Of a stretch of DNA of 7,479 nucleotides, positions 1 to 7,093 are shown in pieces. The notes beneath the pieces were generated by a model. It saw only the letters and a program-made list of their open reading frames with translations. It ran no database searches and had not been told where the DNA came from. Source of the DNA: Mageeibacillus sp. UBA5436 (GTDB lineage: Bacteria > Bacillota > Clostridia > Saccharofermentanales > DTU023); NCBI GenBank assembly GCA_002427545.1, contig DIRM01000048.1:1-7479 (forward strand), given 5' to 3'. The first letter of the stretch is position 1. The number at the start of each line of letters is the position of its first letter. Position numbers and translations under genes: made by a program.

Positions 1-84
1 GTGAAACCATTATACCAGAGGCATTTCAGATCTCTTTTTTTAAGTTAAGTTAACAGAGCAGAAAAAATTAAAAGGAGAAAAGAG
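1..84 (+). other. Leader upstream of oppA; no promoter identified
   Basis: This short stretch holds the oppA ribosome-binding site (AAAGGAG at 71-77, seven bases before the ATG). No convincing -35/-10 pair is visible. A T-run at 35-41 follows a stem of only about 4 bp (AGAG 17-20 with CTCT 32-35), too weak to call a terminator. Two frames are open from the left edge, to stops at 46-48 and 51-53, so the tail of an upstream gene cannot be excluded. The operon promoter probably lies left of the window. Confidence 0.5.
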
Positions 85-2553
85 ATGAAAAAAAATTTTA
101 CGAAAAAACTCATGGCTCTCATTTTGATTGGCGTCATGGTTCTTGGACTTGCCGCTTGTGGCAGTACTAATAATGGCACTGACGAGTCTAAAGAATCTGT
201 TGCTCAAACGGAATCAAAAGCTGATTCTGAATCAAAAGAAACGAAGTCTGAGGAAGAGGCAGAAGCAGAAAAACCTGCGGTTTCTGAAACAGTTACAAAA
301 GACACTCCATTTGTTATCGGTACAAGTACATTAGATGGAAAATTTAGTGAATTCTTTCATACATCAGCATATGATCGTTATGTAGTCGAATTAACTTCAA
401 TGTATTTGTTAGCTAGTGATAAAAATGCAGAACCTATTGCTAATGATGAAAAACCATCTTATGCCCAATCTTTTACCACAGAAGTTGCAGATGATAATAG
501 TTCAACAGTCTATACTTTTGTATTAAAGAATGACGCAGTGTTTTCTGATGGCACTCCAGTCACAATTGACGACTTATTATTCAATTTTTATGTCTATTCT
601 GATCCCTATTATGACGGCTCAAGCACAATATACGCCTTGGATATAGATGGCTTGGCTGAATATCGTCTACAAACCTCAACAGAAATGGTTGAAGTTGGTG
701 ATGATATTTTAGCAGCTGGTATCAGCGGAGAAGCTGGTGAAGATCCTGTTTTAGGTTCTGGTTTAACGGTAGCAACAGCAGAACAACAACAACAATTCTG
801 GGCATACTTAGACGAAGCTGGTGCCAACTTTGCTCAAGAGATTACTGATTTTGTTGTAAACAATTATTTGAATGATGATTATGTTGAATCTGCTTTACCT
901 GGATTTACAGTTGATGAAGTTAAATCAAGTGAAACATTGCAAACTGCTTTTGGTATGGCTATGTGGGGTTTTGGTGAATTAGAAGACAAAACCTTTACTG
1001 ATGGTTCTGGCAATGAATACGATTTAAGCGATGCAACAACGACATTAGATGGCAATGTTTATTGGCAAAATCTCGTGGATGCCTATGGTTATGATCTAGA
1101 AGGTCTTAACGGTGAACAAGCTGGTGAAAAGAATGTTGAAGATTATGTTGCTGATTTATTTTATCAAAATGAAGGCAGCGTAGCTGGCGGCGTAGCTAGC
1201 ATAACTGGTATTACAACTTCTACAGTAACGGGTGATGACGGCGAAGAGCATGATGCCTTAGTGGTTACCTTAAACGGTATTGACCCTACAGCAATCTTCA
1301 AATTAGCAGGCATACCTATTTCACCGAAAGCTTATTACAGCGAAGGATATGAAGGCGAAGTTAATGAATTTGGCGTAAATCCTAATAATGCAGATTTCAT
1401 GACTTTTTTAAAGACCAAAAACGACAACCCAGTAGGGGCAGGTCCTTATATCTTTGATAGCTATAAAGATAATGTTGTGACAATGAAGGCAAATCCAAAT
1501 TTCATCTTGGGTGAACCAAAGATCCCTGTAGTACGTTTCCAAGTTTTGGAACAAGGTTCCGAATTAGATGCGTTAAAGACTGGTACAGTTCACTTTGCTG
1601 AGCCAAGTGCTTCACAACAAATCGTATCTGACATTTCGAGTGGTTCAGGTGATTATTCTAAATTAGATTATATTTTAGTAGATAATGATGGTTACGGTTA
1701 TATTGGCATAAATTCACAAGCTATTCCTGATTGGAATGTCCGTAAAGCCCTTGCTCATTCATTTGATATTGAATCAGCCGTCGAAAACTATTACGGCGAA
1801 TTGGCTTCTGTTAATAATCGTACGATGACGAAAGTTCAATGGGCTTATCCAGATAATCCAGAAGCTCTTTATCCATTTGATGAAACAGGAGAAACTTCAA
1901 AACAATTATTATTGGATGCTGGTTATGTTTATGATGAAGCTGAAAATGAAATGCAATATCCTGCAGATCACGAAAAAGCTGGTCAACAATTAACTGTTAA
2001 GTTTACATTGCCTAGTGAAGCAAAAGACCATCCAGCTGGACAGATCTTTATTAATTCTCAAAAATTATTGGAAACTATTGGAGTTAAAGTTGATATCGAA
2101 GTTGACGAGAACCTTTTATCAAAATTGACTACTGCTTATGAATCTGGTATTCAAGTTTGGGCAGCAGCTTGGGGTTCAGGTGGTGCTGATCCTGATATGT
2201 TCCAAATTTGGTATTCTGATCCTACTGTTAATACTGGCGGATCTCCAAACAACACTGGTTTATACTGGTTGTTCCAAAATGGTTCAGATGATCAAAAGGC
2301 TGTTTTAACCGAATTAAATGAAAATATTAATGCTGGTAGAAGCATTCTGGATCCTGAAGAACGTAAACCAATTTACGGAAAAGCTTTAGAATTATCAACT
2401 AGCTTAGCTGTTGAAATTCCTACATATCAACGTAAAAATATGTTTGCTTATAATAAAGACGTTGTAAATGGCGATACTTTATTCTCGGGCGAAGATGTTA
2501 CACCTTTCCAGTCTCCACGTGCAGAAATCTGGAATGTAGAACTGAATTGGTAA
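85..2553 (+). CDS. oppA: Peptide ABC transporter substrate-binding lipoprotein (SBP family 5, OppA-like)
   Basis: This is the extracellular receptor of the importer: it is anchored by lipid, binds the substrate, probably a peptide, and passes it to the permeases. Residues 1-24 form a lipoprotein signal (KK-rich start, hydrophobic core), and lipobox LAAC places the lipidated cysteine at 25. A Ser/Glu/Lys-rich linker (26-73) follows. The solute-binding family 5 (SBP_bac_5) fold is shown by YTFVLKNDAVFSDGTPVT (143-160), GAGPYIF (451-457), NVRKALAHSFD (551-561), AWGSGGADPD (695-704) and a C-terminal VEIPTYQRKNMFAYN (776-790). At 822 residues it is much longer than the usual 500-600. Most of the excess is an insertion at about 194-367, after the DDLLFNFYVYSDP region and before the strand leading to GIPISPKAYY (409-418). 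The start is fixed by AAAGGAG seven bases upstream. The gene is first in the operon and is separated from oppB by a hairpin. The peptide substrate is inferred from the OppD/OppF partners; nickel, opine or oligosaccharide uptake remains possible. Confidence 0.93.
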   Translation: MKKNFTKKLMALILIGVMVLGLAACGSTNNGTDESKESVAQTESKADSESKETKSEEEAEAEKPAVSETVTKDTPFVIGTSTLDGKFSEFFHTSAYDRYVVELTSMYLLASDKNAEPIANDEKPSYAQSFTTEVADDNSSTVYTFVLKNDAVFSDGTPVTIDDLLFNFYVYSDPYYDGSSTIYALDIDGLAEYRLQTSTEMVEVGDDILAAGISGEAGEDPVLGSGLTVATAEQQQQFWAYLDEAGANFAQEITDFVVNNYLNDDYVESALPGFTVDEVKSSETLQTAFGMAMWGFGELEDKTFTDGSGNEYDLSDATTTLDGNVYWQNLVDAYGYDLEGLNGEQAGEKNVEDYVADLFYQNEGSVAGGVASITGITTSTVTGDDGEEHDALVVTLNGIDPTAIFKLAGIPISPKAYYSEGYEGEVNEFGVNPNNADFMTFLKTKNDNPVGAGPYIFDSYKDNVVTMKANPNFILGEPKIPVVRFQVLEQGSELDALKTGTVHFAEPSASQQIVSDISSGSGDYSKLDYILVDNDGYGYIGINSQAIPDWNVRKALAHSFDIESAVENYYGELASVNNRTMTKVQWAYPDNPEALYPFDETGETSKQLLLDAGYVYDEAENEMQYPADHEKAGQQLTVKFTLPSEAKDHPAGQIFINSQKLLETIGVKVDIEVDENLLSKLTTAYESGIQVWAAAWGSGGADPDMFQIWYSDPTVNTGGSPNNTGLYWLFQNGSDDQKAVLTELNENINAGRSILDPEERKPIYGKALELSTSLAVEIPTYQRKNMFAYNKDVVNGDTLFSGEDVTPFQSPRAEIWNVELNW

Positions 2554-2577
2554 ACACTTAAAATTTAATTAATTTTT

Positions 2578-2611
2578 GTGCATCAGCTATTCTTTTGCTG
2601 ATGCACTTTTT
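2578..2611 (+). terminator. Intra-operon hairpin with T-tract between oppA and oppB
   Basis: A perfect 10-bp stem (GTGCATCAGC at 2578-2587 pairing with GCTGATGCAC at 2597-2606) encloses a 9-base loop and is followed by TTTTT (2607-2611). It has the form of a Rho-independent terminator and starts 24 bases after the oppA stop codon. No promoter is visible between it and oppB, so the permease and ATPase genes probably depend on read-through. It could also serve as a stabilising 3' end after RNA processing. Either role would give more binding protein than transporter core. Confidence 0.88.
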
Positions 2612-2617
2612 CTAAAT

Positions 2618-2623
2618 AGGTGG
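2618..2623 (+). promoter_or_regulatory. oppB ribosome-binding site that decides the start codon
   Basis: AGGTGG lies five bases before the ATG at 2629. An in-frame GTG at 2620 falls inside this site and so cannot be the start it serves. The protein from 2629 begins MSKYILKRLG, the usual beginning of an OppB-type permease. Confidence 0.8.
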
Positions 2624-2628
2624 TTTTA

Positions 2629-3630
2629 ATGTCTAAATATATTTTAAAAAGATTAGGAATTTCCTTAATTATTTTAATAGGGGTATCAGCATTGATTTAT
2701 TTGCTGGTTATGTTAATGCCTTCAGATTATATTGATAATCAAACAGCTGCAGCAGTACAAAGCGGTCAAATGACTTATGAAGATGTCCAACGACTCAAAG
2801 AATTATATGGTTTAGCGGATAAAAGTTTTTCGGGTATTGTAAAAAGTTATGTTTCTTGGCTAGGTAGTGCAATGAAAGGTGACTTAGGCTTTTCTTTTCT
2901 CTATGGACGTCCGGTAACACAGGTTATTAATGATTATGTTTGGATCTCGTTTCTTATATCCTTAATTGCTTATGTTATCGAAATCATTATCGCTATCCCG
3001 ATGGGGATTAAAGCAGCAGTAAATCAATATAGTGGTTACGATTATACAGTTTCGGTATTTTCGATGATAGCTACCGCATTACCATCTTTCTTTTTAGCGG
3101 CTTTGCTTATGAATGTATTTAGTATCCGACTTGGTTGGATGCCTTTGCAAGGTTTAACTACGGCGACTCAGATTTTTGATCCAGCTGATTGGTGGGGCAT
3201 CTTTAAAGATAAAGCTTGGCATTTGGTTCTGCCTATCCTAACGTTGACTTTATTGAATATCGGTGGATTAATGCGTTATACAAGAACTAATATGCTTGAG
3301 GTTATGAATTCGGATTATATCAGAACAGCCAGAGCAAAAGGTTTGACTGAAAAAACAGTTGTCAATAAACATGCTTTTAGAAATACTTTTATTCCTTTAG
3401 TCACGACATTATCTGGTATGCTACCAGGGCTATTCAGTGGGGCAATGATAACAGAGACGGTTTTCTCAATTCCCGGTATAGGCAGTATGGCTTTACGAGC
3501 AACTTTACAAGGGGACATTCCTTTTGTCATGGGTTACAATCTCTTCTTATCAGCCTTAACGATTGTCGGTTACATTATCTCTGATTTGATGTACGCCGTG
3601 GTTGATCCAAGAGTTAAACTTTCTGAGTAA
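2629..3630 (+). CDS. oppB: ABC transporter permease, OppB/DppB type
   Basis: This is one of the two membrane subunits that form the translocation channel. The 333-residue protein starts with MSKYILKRLG, typical of the OppB side, and has about six membrane segments (near residues 9-30, 105-127, 140-165, 197-215, 258-280 and 300-325). The long loop after the first segment carries the family motif GDLGFSF (84-90). The EAA loop that docks on the ATPase is at about 229-252 (DYIRTARAKGLTEKTVV...RN). IPGIGSM (281-287) and the terminal DLMYAVVDPRV (319-329) are also family hallmarks. Length is normal. The start at 2629 is preferred over an in-frame GTG at 2620 because of the ribosome-binding site at 2618-2623. 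It follows the hairpin at 2578-2611, and oppC begins 12 bases after its stop. The subunit class is certain; the transported substrate is inferred. Confidence 0.95.
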   Translation: MSKYILKRLGISLIILIGVSALIYLLVMLMPSDYIDNQTAAAVQSGQMTYEDVQRLKELYGLADKSFSGIVKSYVSWLGSAMKGDLGFSFLYGRPVTQVINDYVWISFLISLIAYVIEIIIAIPMGIKAAVNQYSGYDYTVSVFSMIATALPSFFLAALLMNVFSIRLGWMPLQGLTTATQIFDPADWWGIFKDKAWHLVLPILTLTLLNIGGLMRYTRTNMLEVMNSDYIRTARAKGLTEKTVVNKHAFRNTFIPLVTTLSGMLPGLFSGAMITETVFSIPGIGSMALRATLQGDIPFVMGYNLFLSALTIVGYIISDLMYAVVDPRVKLSE

Positions 3631-3636
3631 GGTGGT
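3628..3636 (+). promoter_or_regulatory. oppC ribosome-binding site overlapping the oppB stop
   Basis: TAAGGTGGT includes the oppB stop codon TAA and ends six bases before the oppC ATG at 3643. Ribosomes finishing oppB would therefore be placed close to the oppC start, which suggests translational coupling of the two permeases that must assemble together. Confidence 0.65.
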
Positions 3637-3642
3637 GCAAAA

Positions 3643-4755
3643 ATGAATAATGAAGTTAATAATAATCAGCACAATCTATCTGAAGTAAATACGATTATCA
3701 AAATAGAACAAGGGAAATTAGCAAAAAAAGAACGTGAAGCAGTTCATAGCAGTTCAGGAGAAAACTACAAAGTAATTTCTCCTGGAAGAATGGTTGCCAA
3801 AAGATTTTTTCGCAGTAGCTTATCTGTGGCTGGCCTTTGTATGGTTATTTTTGTTTTTGTTTTCTCTTTTTTGGGTCCATACTTAGTTAAAGGGATTTGG
3901 GATTATGATGAAACTCAGGTTTTTCATATTCCGCGAGAATCGCAATTATTATCGACAGCTTCTTTCGAAGGTGCCGATGGTAGAACATATGAGTATTATG
4001 ATAAATCGGTCAGTACAATTACTGTAAAAGCGCCGCCTTCGATAGAACATCCTTTAGGCACGGATACGAATGGTTTTGATATCTTAATTCGTCTGATGTA
4101 CGGTGGCCGTATTTCACTTTTGATTTCTTTTATAACCGTTTTTTTGGAAATTATCATAGGCACGATATTAGGTGGTATTGCTGGTTATTATGGCGGTTGG
4201 GTGGATCAACTCATCATGCGTATTGTTGATATTTTTGCTAGTTTACCTGCATTGCCTGTATTACTAGTTCTTTCTGCTGTCATTTCCTCAATTGAATCTA
4301 TTTCTGCAGAACACCGCATTTATTATTTGATGGGCTTTTTAACTTTAATCAGTTGGACGGGTACAGCAAGATTGGTACGTGGGCAGCTATTATCACTGCG
4401 AGAACAGGAATTTATGTTGGCAGCCGAGACTACTGGAATTAAAGCCTCAAGACGTATTTTTAAACATTTGATTCCTAATACCATTCCACAATTAATTGTT
4501 ACAGCATCGCTTAGTCTTGGTGGAATTATATTGTATGAATCGACCTTATCTTACTTTGGTATTGGCGTACCTTTCCCGCTTGCAGCCTGGGGTTCAATGA
4601 TTGCAATGGCTGATCCATCGAAGGGGCAAGAAATTTTAGCTTATTATCCGAATATGTGGTTACCAGCTGGAATTTTAATCGTTGTAACCGTTTTAGGATT
4701 CAGTTTTGTTGGCGATGGCTTACGTGATGCCTTTGATCCACGACAAAAAAATTAA
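3643..4755 (+). CDS. oppC: ABC transporter permease, OppC/DppC type
   Basis: This is the second channel subunit, pairing with OppB. The 370-residue protein has a hydrophilic cytoplasmic N-terminus of about 57 residues ending in SPGRMVAKRFFRS (46-58), then a first membrane segment at about 60-82, as in OppC_N domains. An extracellular loop (about 82-135) leads to EHPLGTDTNGFDILIRLMYG (135-154), the classic OppC motif. The EAA loop is at about 256-280 (EFMLAAETTGIKASRRIF...PN). The end carries FVGDGLRDAFDPR (355-367), also typical of the family. The N-terminus and first loop make it longer than a usual OppC of about 300 residues; the loop contains an aromatic, acidic stretch (about 108-121). 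The start is supported by GGTGGT six bases upstream. OppD begins 29 bases after the stop. Confidence 0.95.
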   Translation: MNNEVNNNQHNLSEVNTIIKIEQGKLAKKEREAVHSSSGENYKVISPGRMVAKRFFRSSLSVAGLCMVIFVFVFSFLGPYLVKGIWDYDETQVFHIPRESQLLSTASFEGADGRTYEYYDKSVSTITVKAPPSIEHPLGTDTNGFDILIRLMYGGRISLLISFITVFLEIIIGTILGGIAGYYGGWVDQLIMRIVDIFASLPALPVLLVLSAVISSIESISAEHRIYYLMGFLTLISWTGTARLVRGQLLSLREQEFMLAAETTGIKASRRIFKHLIPNTIPQLIVTASLSLGGIILYESTLSYFGIGVPFPLAAWGSMIAMADPSKGQEILAYYPNMWLPAGILIVVTVLGFSFVGDGLRDAFDPRQKN

Positions 4756-4784
4756 TTGTTACGCTGAATATAGTAGGAGTTTTT

Positions 4785-6071
4785 ATGGCTAATAAAGAAA
4801 ATAAGAAGAAAAATACAGAATATCTCAGCATCAAAGAGGAAAAACAAATTGCTCATGAAAACCAAAAGGTCATGAAGCAATTTGAGCAAGCAAAAAACAG
4901 AAAAAATGTTGATGAATCTGAGTATACAACGCAAATGAAAAATCCCGATAATGTAATTGAATTCGATGATTTACATACGTTTTTTTATACTGATGTTGGT
5001 GTCAATAAAGCAGTAAACGGGGTCACTTTTTCCGTTCCAAAAGGTAAAATTATTGGTATTGTTGGTGAATCAGGATGTGGTAAATCGGTTACTTCCTTAT
5101 CAGCTATGCAGCTGGTACAAGGCCCTCAAGGACAAATAGTAAAAGGCAGCATCCGTTATACGACTTCTGAAGGCAAATGCTATGACATTGCCAAAATGCC
5201 CAGAGATGAAATGCGCCGAATTCGAGGCAAAGAAATTTCCATGATTTTTCAGGAACCGATGACATCATTGAATCCTGTTTTTAAAATTGGGGATCAATTG
5301 GACGAGGCTTTAAATATTTATAAACAATCTTTAAAAGCCGAACAAATAAAAGCGCGTAGTATTGAGATGCTCAATTTAGTAGGGATTGCCGATCCTGAAA
5401 AAGTTTATAATAATTTTCCACATGAACTATCTGGTGGTATGCGCCAGCGTATTATGATTGCGATGGCTTTAATATGTGAGCCACGTTTAATTATTGCGGA
5501 TGAGCCGACCACGGCATTGGATGTGACGATTCAGGCTCAAATATTAGATTTGCTATTGGATGTCAAGAACAAAATAAATGGCAGTATCATGTTAATTACC
5601 CATGATTTAGGCGTTATTGCAAGTATGGCCGATTTTGTTGTGGTTATGTATGCGGGAAAAATTGTTGAATCTGGTGAGATTCACGATATTTTTAATCATC
5701 CAAAACATCCTTATACTGTTGGTTTAATGAGCTCATTACCTAGCTTGAGCAATGTGGAAGGAAAACAAAAATTATATTCTATTCCTGGACAGGTACCTAG
5801 TGCGGTTAATTTACCAGATTATTGTTATTTTTGTAATCGCTGTGATTATTCTTTCGATGCTTGTTATAAAGCTTATCCGGATGATGTGCCTTTTGAAAAC
5901 GAGCATCACGCATCCTGTTTCTTATATGATGAAAAATATAAAGATTTAAATTTAAATCGTCCTGAATTACCTAAAAATATTTCAGGAAGTGCAGATGCTC
6001 AAGCCGCTCGTAAAATTCCACAGGGTAGAGTTGACATAGAGACCTTAAATAATAATCCGAAGGAGTCATAA
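4785..6071 (+). CDS. oppD: Oligopeptide ABC transporter ATPase, OppD type
   Basis: This is one of the two cytoplasmic ATPases that power import. It has Walker A GESGCGKS (94-101), Q-loop glutamine 156 in MIFQEPMTSLNP, signature LSGGMRQR (215-222), Walker B LIIADEP with D239/E240, and the switch histidine H273. The C-terminal oligo_HPY-type region (HPKHPYTVGLMSSLP, 305-319) carries cysteines 347, 353, 360 and 378 in the spacing of the iron-sulfur motif of OppD/DppD proteins. An extra C350 is present, and Y346 replaces the usual glycine. At 428 residues it is long for the family. A Lys/Glu/Gln/Asn-rich N-terminal extension (1-55) precedes the usual domain start at VIEFDDLHTFF (57-67), and a polar tail follows residue 381. 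AGGAG at 4775-4779, five bases before the ATG, supports this start; internal ATGs at 4872 and 4935 lack a good ribosome-binding site. OppF follows after three bases. Confidence 0.95.
   Translation: MANKENKKKNTEYLSIKEEKQIAHENQKVMKQFEQAKNRKNVDESEYTTQMKNPDNVIEFDDLHTFFYTDVGVNKAVNGVTFSVPKGKIIGIVGESGCGKSVTSLSAMQLVQGPQGQIVKGSIRYTTSEGKCYDIAKMPRDEMRRIRGKEISMIFQEPMTSLNPVFKIGDQLDEALNIYKQSLKAEQIKARSIEMLNLVGIADPEKVYNNFPHELSGGMRQRIMIAMALICEPRLIIADEPTTALDVTIQAQILDLLLDVKNKINGSIMLITHDLGVIASMADFVVVMYAGKIVESGEIHDIFNHPKHPYTVGLMSSLPSLSNVEGKQKLYSIPGQVPSAVNLPDYCYFCNRCDYSFDACYKAYPDDVPFENEHHASCFLYDEKYKDLNLNRPELPKNISGSADAQAARKIPQGRVDIETLNNNPKES
6060..6065 (+). promoter_or_regulatory. oppF ribosome-binding site inside the end of oppD
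   Basis: AAGGAG overlaps the last codons of oppD and lies nine bases before the oppF ATG at 6075. The two ATPase genes are therefore packed with no spare intergenic DNA, consistent with balanced synthesis of a heterodimer. Confidence 0.75.
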
Positions 6072-6074
6072 TAC

Positions 6075-7085
6075 ATGAATATAGAAAATAATAATGATAA
6101 TTTTGTTGAAGTACATCATTTAAAAAAGTATTTTCCAGCTGGATTCAAAGGCACGACTCGACAATACGTTAAAGCTGTTGATGATGTTTCTTTTAATATT
6201 AAAAAAGGAACGACGATGGGTTTAGTAGGGGAATCTGGTTGTGGCAAAACAACGATTGGCAGAACCATGTTACGTCTTTACCCGATTACAGAAGGGGAAG
6301 TCTTTTTTGATGGTATTAAAATTAACGATTTGTCGCATGGCGCCTTAAGAAAATTACGTCCCAGAATGCAAATGATTTTCCAAGATCCCTATTCCAGCCT
6401 ATCACCGAGAATGACGGTAGGTGAAATTATTGGTGAAGCTGTTAGAGAACATAATATTATACCAAAAGAAAATTTGGAAAATTATGTAAGTGATGTTATG
6501 AATGCTTGTGGCCTACCTTATACTTATTCAAGACGGTATCCACATGAATTTTCTGGTGGACAAAGACAAAGAATTTGTATTGCTAGAGCAGTTGCCTTGA
6601 AGCCGGATTTTATTGTTTGTGATGAACCTGTATCCGCACTCGATGTATCCATTCAAGCTCAAATTATTAATTTATTAGAAGACTTACAAGAAGAATTTGG
6701 ATATACTTATTTGTTTATCTCACATGATTTATCTGTTGTTGAATATATTTCGGACACGATTGGAGTTATGTATTTAGGTTCAATGGTAGAGTATGGAGAT
6801 AAGGAAAATATATTTAAACATCCTATGCATCCGTACACTCAAGCTTTATTATCGGCTGTTCCTGTTCCAGATCCTGACTTTCAAATGAATCGTGTTATAT
6901 TAGAAGGAGATATACCTAGTCCGGTTAATCCACCATCGGGTTGTAAATTTAGAACACGCTGCAAATATGCTACAGAAATTTGTGCCCAAATAGATCCAGA
7001 ATTTAATAGCTATTTAGACGGCAAAAATCAAAAAGTAGCTTGCCATCTCTATCCGCAATATAATCAAGACAAAGATGCTATTTAA
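6075..7085 (+). CDS. oppF: Oligopeptide ABC transporter ATPase, OppF type
   Basis: This is the second ATPase, expected to form a heterodimer with OppD on the cytoplasmic face of the permeases. The 336-residue protein has normal family length. It shows Walker A GESGCGKT (52-59), Q-loop Q103 in MIFQDPYSSLSPRMTV (a wording typical of OppF), signature FSGGQRQR (159-166), Walker B FIVCDEP with D183/E184, D-loop SALD, and switch H217 in FISHDLSVV. The C-terminal region has HPMHPYTQALLSAVP (249-263) and a complete four-cysteine motif, GCKFRTRC (289-296) plus C303 and C323, which binds an iron-sulfur cluster in characterised relatives. All catalytic residues of both ATPases are present, so both nucleotide sites look competent. 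The next gene starts eight bases after its stop. Confidence 0.95.
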   Translation: MNIENNNDNFVEVHHLKKYFPAGFKGTTRQYVKAVDDVSFNIKKGTTMGLVGESGCGKTTIGRTMLRLYPITEGEVFFDGIKINDLSHGALRKLRPRMQMIFQDPYSSLSPRMTVGEIIGEAVREHNIIPKENLENYVSDVMNACGLPYTYSRRYPHEFSGGQRQRICIARAVALKPDFIVCDEPVSALDVSIQAQIINLLEDLQEEFGYTYLFISHDLSVVEYISDTIGVMYLGSMVEYGDKENIFKHPMHPYTQALLSAVPVPDPDFQMNRVILEGDIPSPVNPPSGCKFRTRCKYATEICAQIDPEFNSYLDGKNQKVACHLYPQYNQDKDAI

Positions 7086-7093
7086 AGATAATA

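Noticed and set aside
17..41. Possible terminator of an upstream gene (AGAG...CTCT then T-run)
   Set aside because: The stem is only about 4 bp with an 11-base loop, too weak to call; the run of T may be chance in AT-rich DNA.
11..54. Possible promoter elements (TATACC at 11-16; GTTAAC palindrome at 49-54)
   Set aside because: No partner -35 box at proper spacing is inside the window, and the palindrome is a single six-base word; neither supports a promoter or operator call.
128..334. 68-codon + strand reading frame inside oppA
   Set aside because: It lies wholly within the signal-peptide and linker coding region in another frame, has lysine/leucine-rich low-complexity content and no ribosome-binding site.
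781..797. Short CAA repeat in oppA
   Set aside because: It codes for four glutamines only; too short to call a functional or phase-variable repeat, and the unit is a triplet so length change would not shift frame.
609..827. 72-codon - strand reading frame opposite oppA
   Set aside because: It is antisense to the insertion region of a clear gene and its poly-Cys run is only the complement of CAA repeats; no start signals.
3315..3530. 71-codon - strand reading frame opposite oppB
   Set aside because: It is antisense to the conserved EAA-loop region of oppB, with no family features of its own.
4752..4934. 60-codon - strand reading frame opposite the oppD start
   Set aside because: It is Phe/Ile/Leu-rich only because it mirrors the lysine- and glutamate-rich OppD extension; no ribosome-binding site or promoter seen.
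5752..5949. 65-codon + strand reading frame inside oppD
   Set aside because: It overlaps the conserved cysteine region of oppD in another frame and has no supporting start signal.
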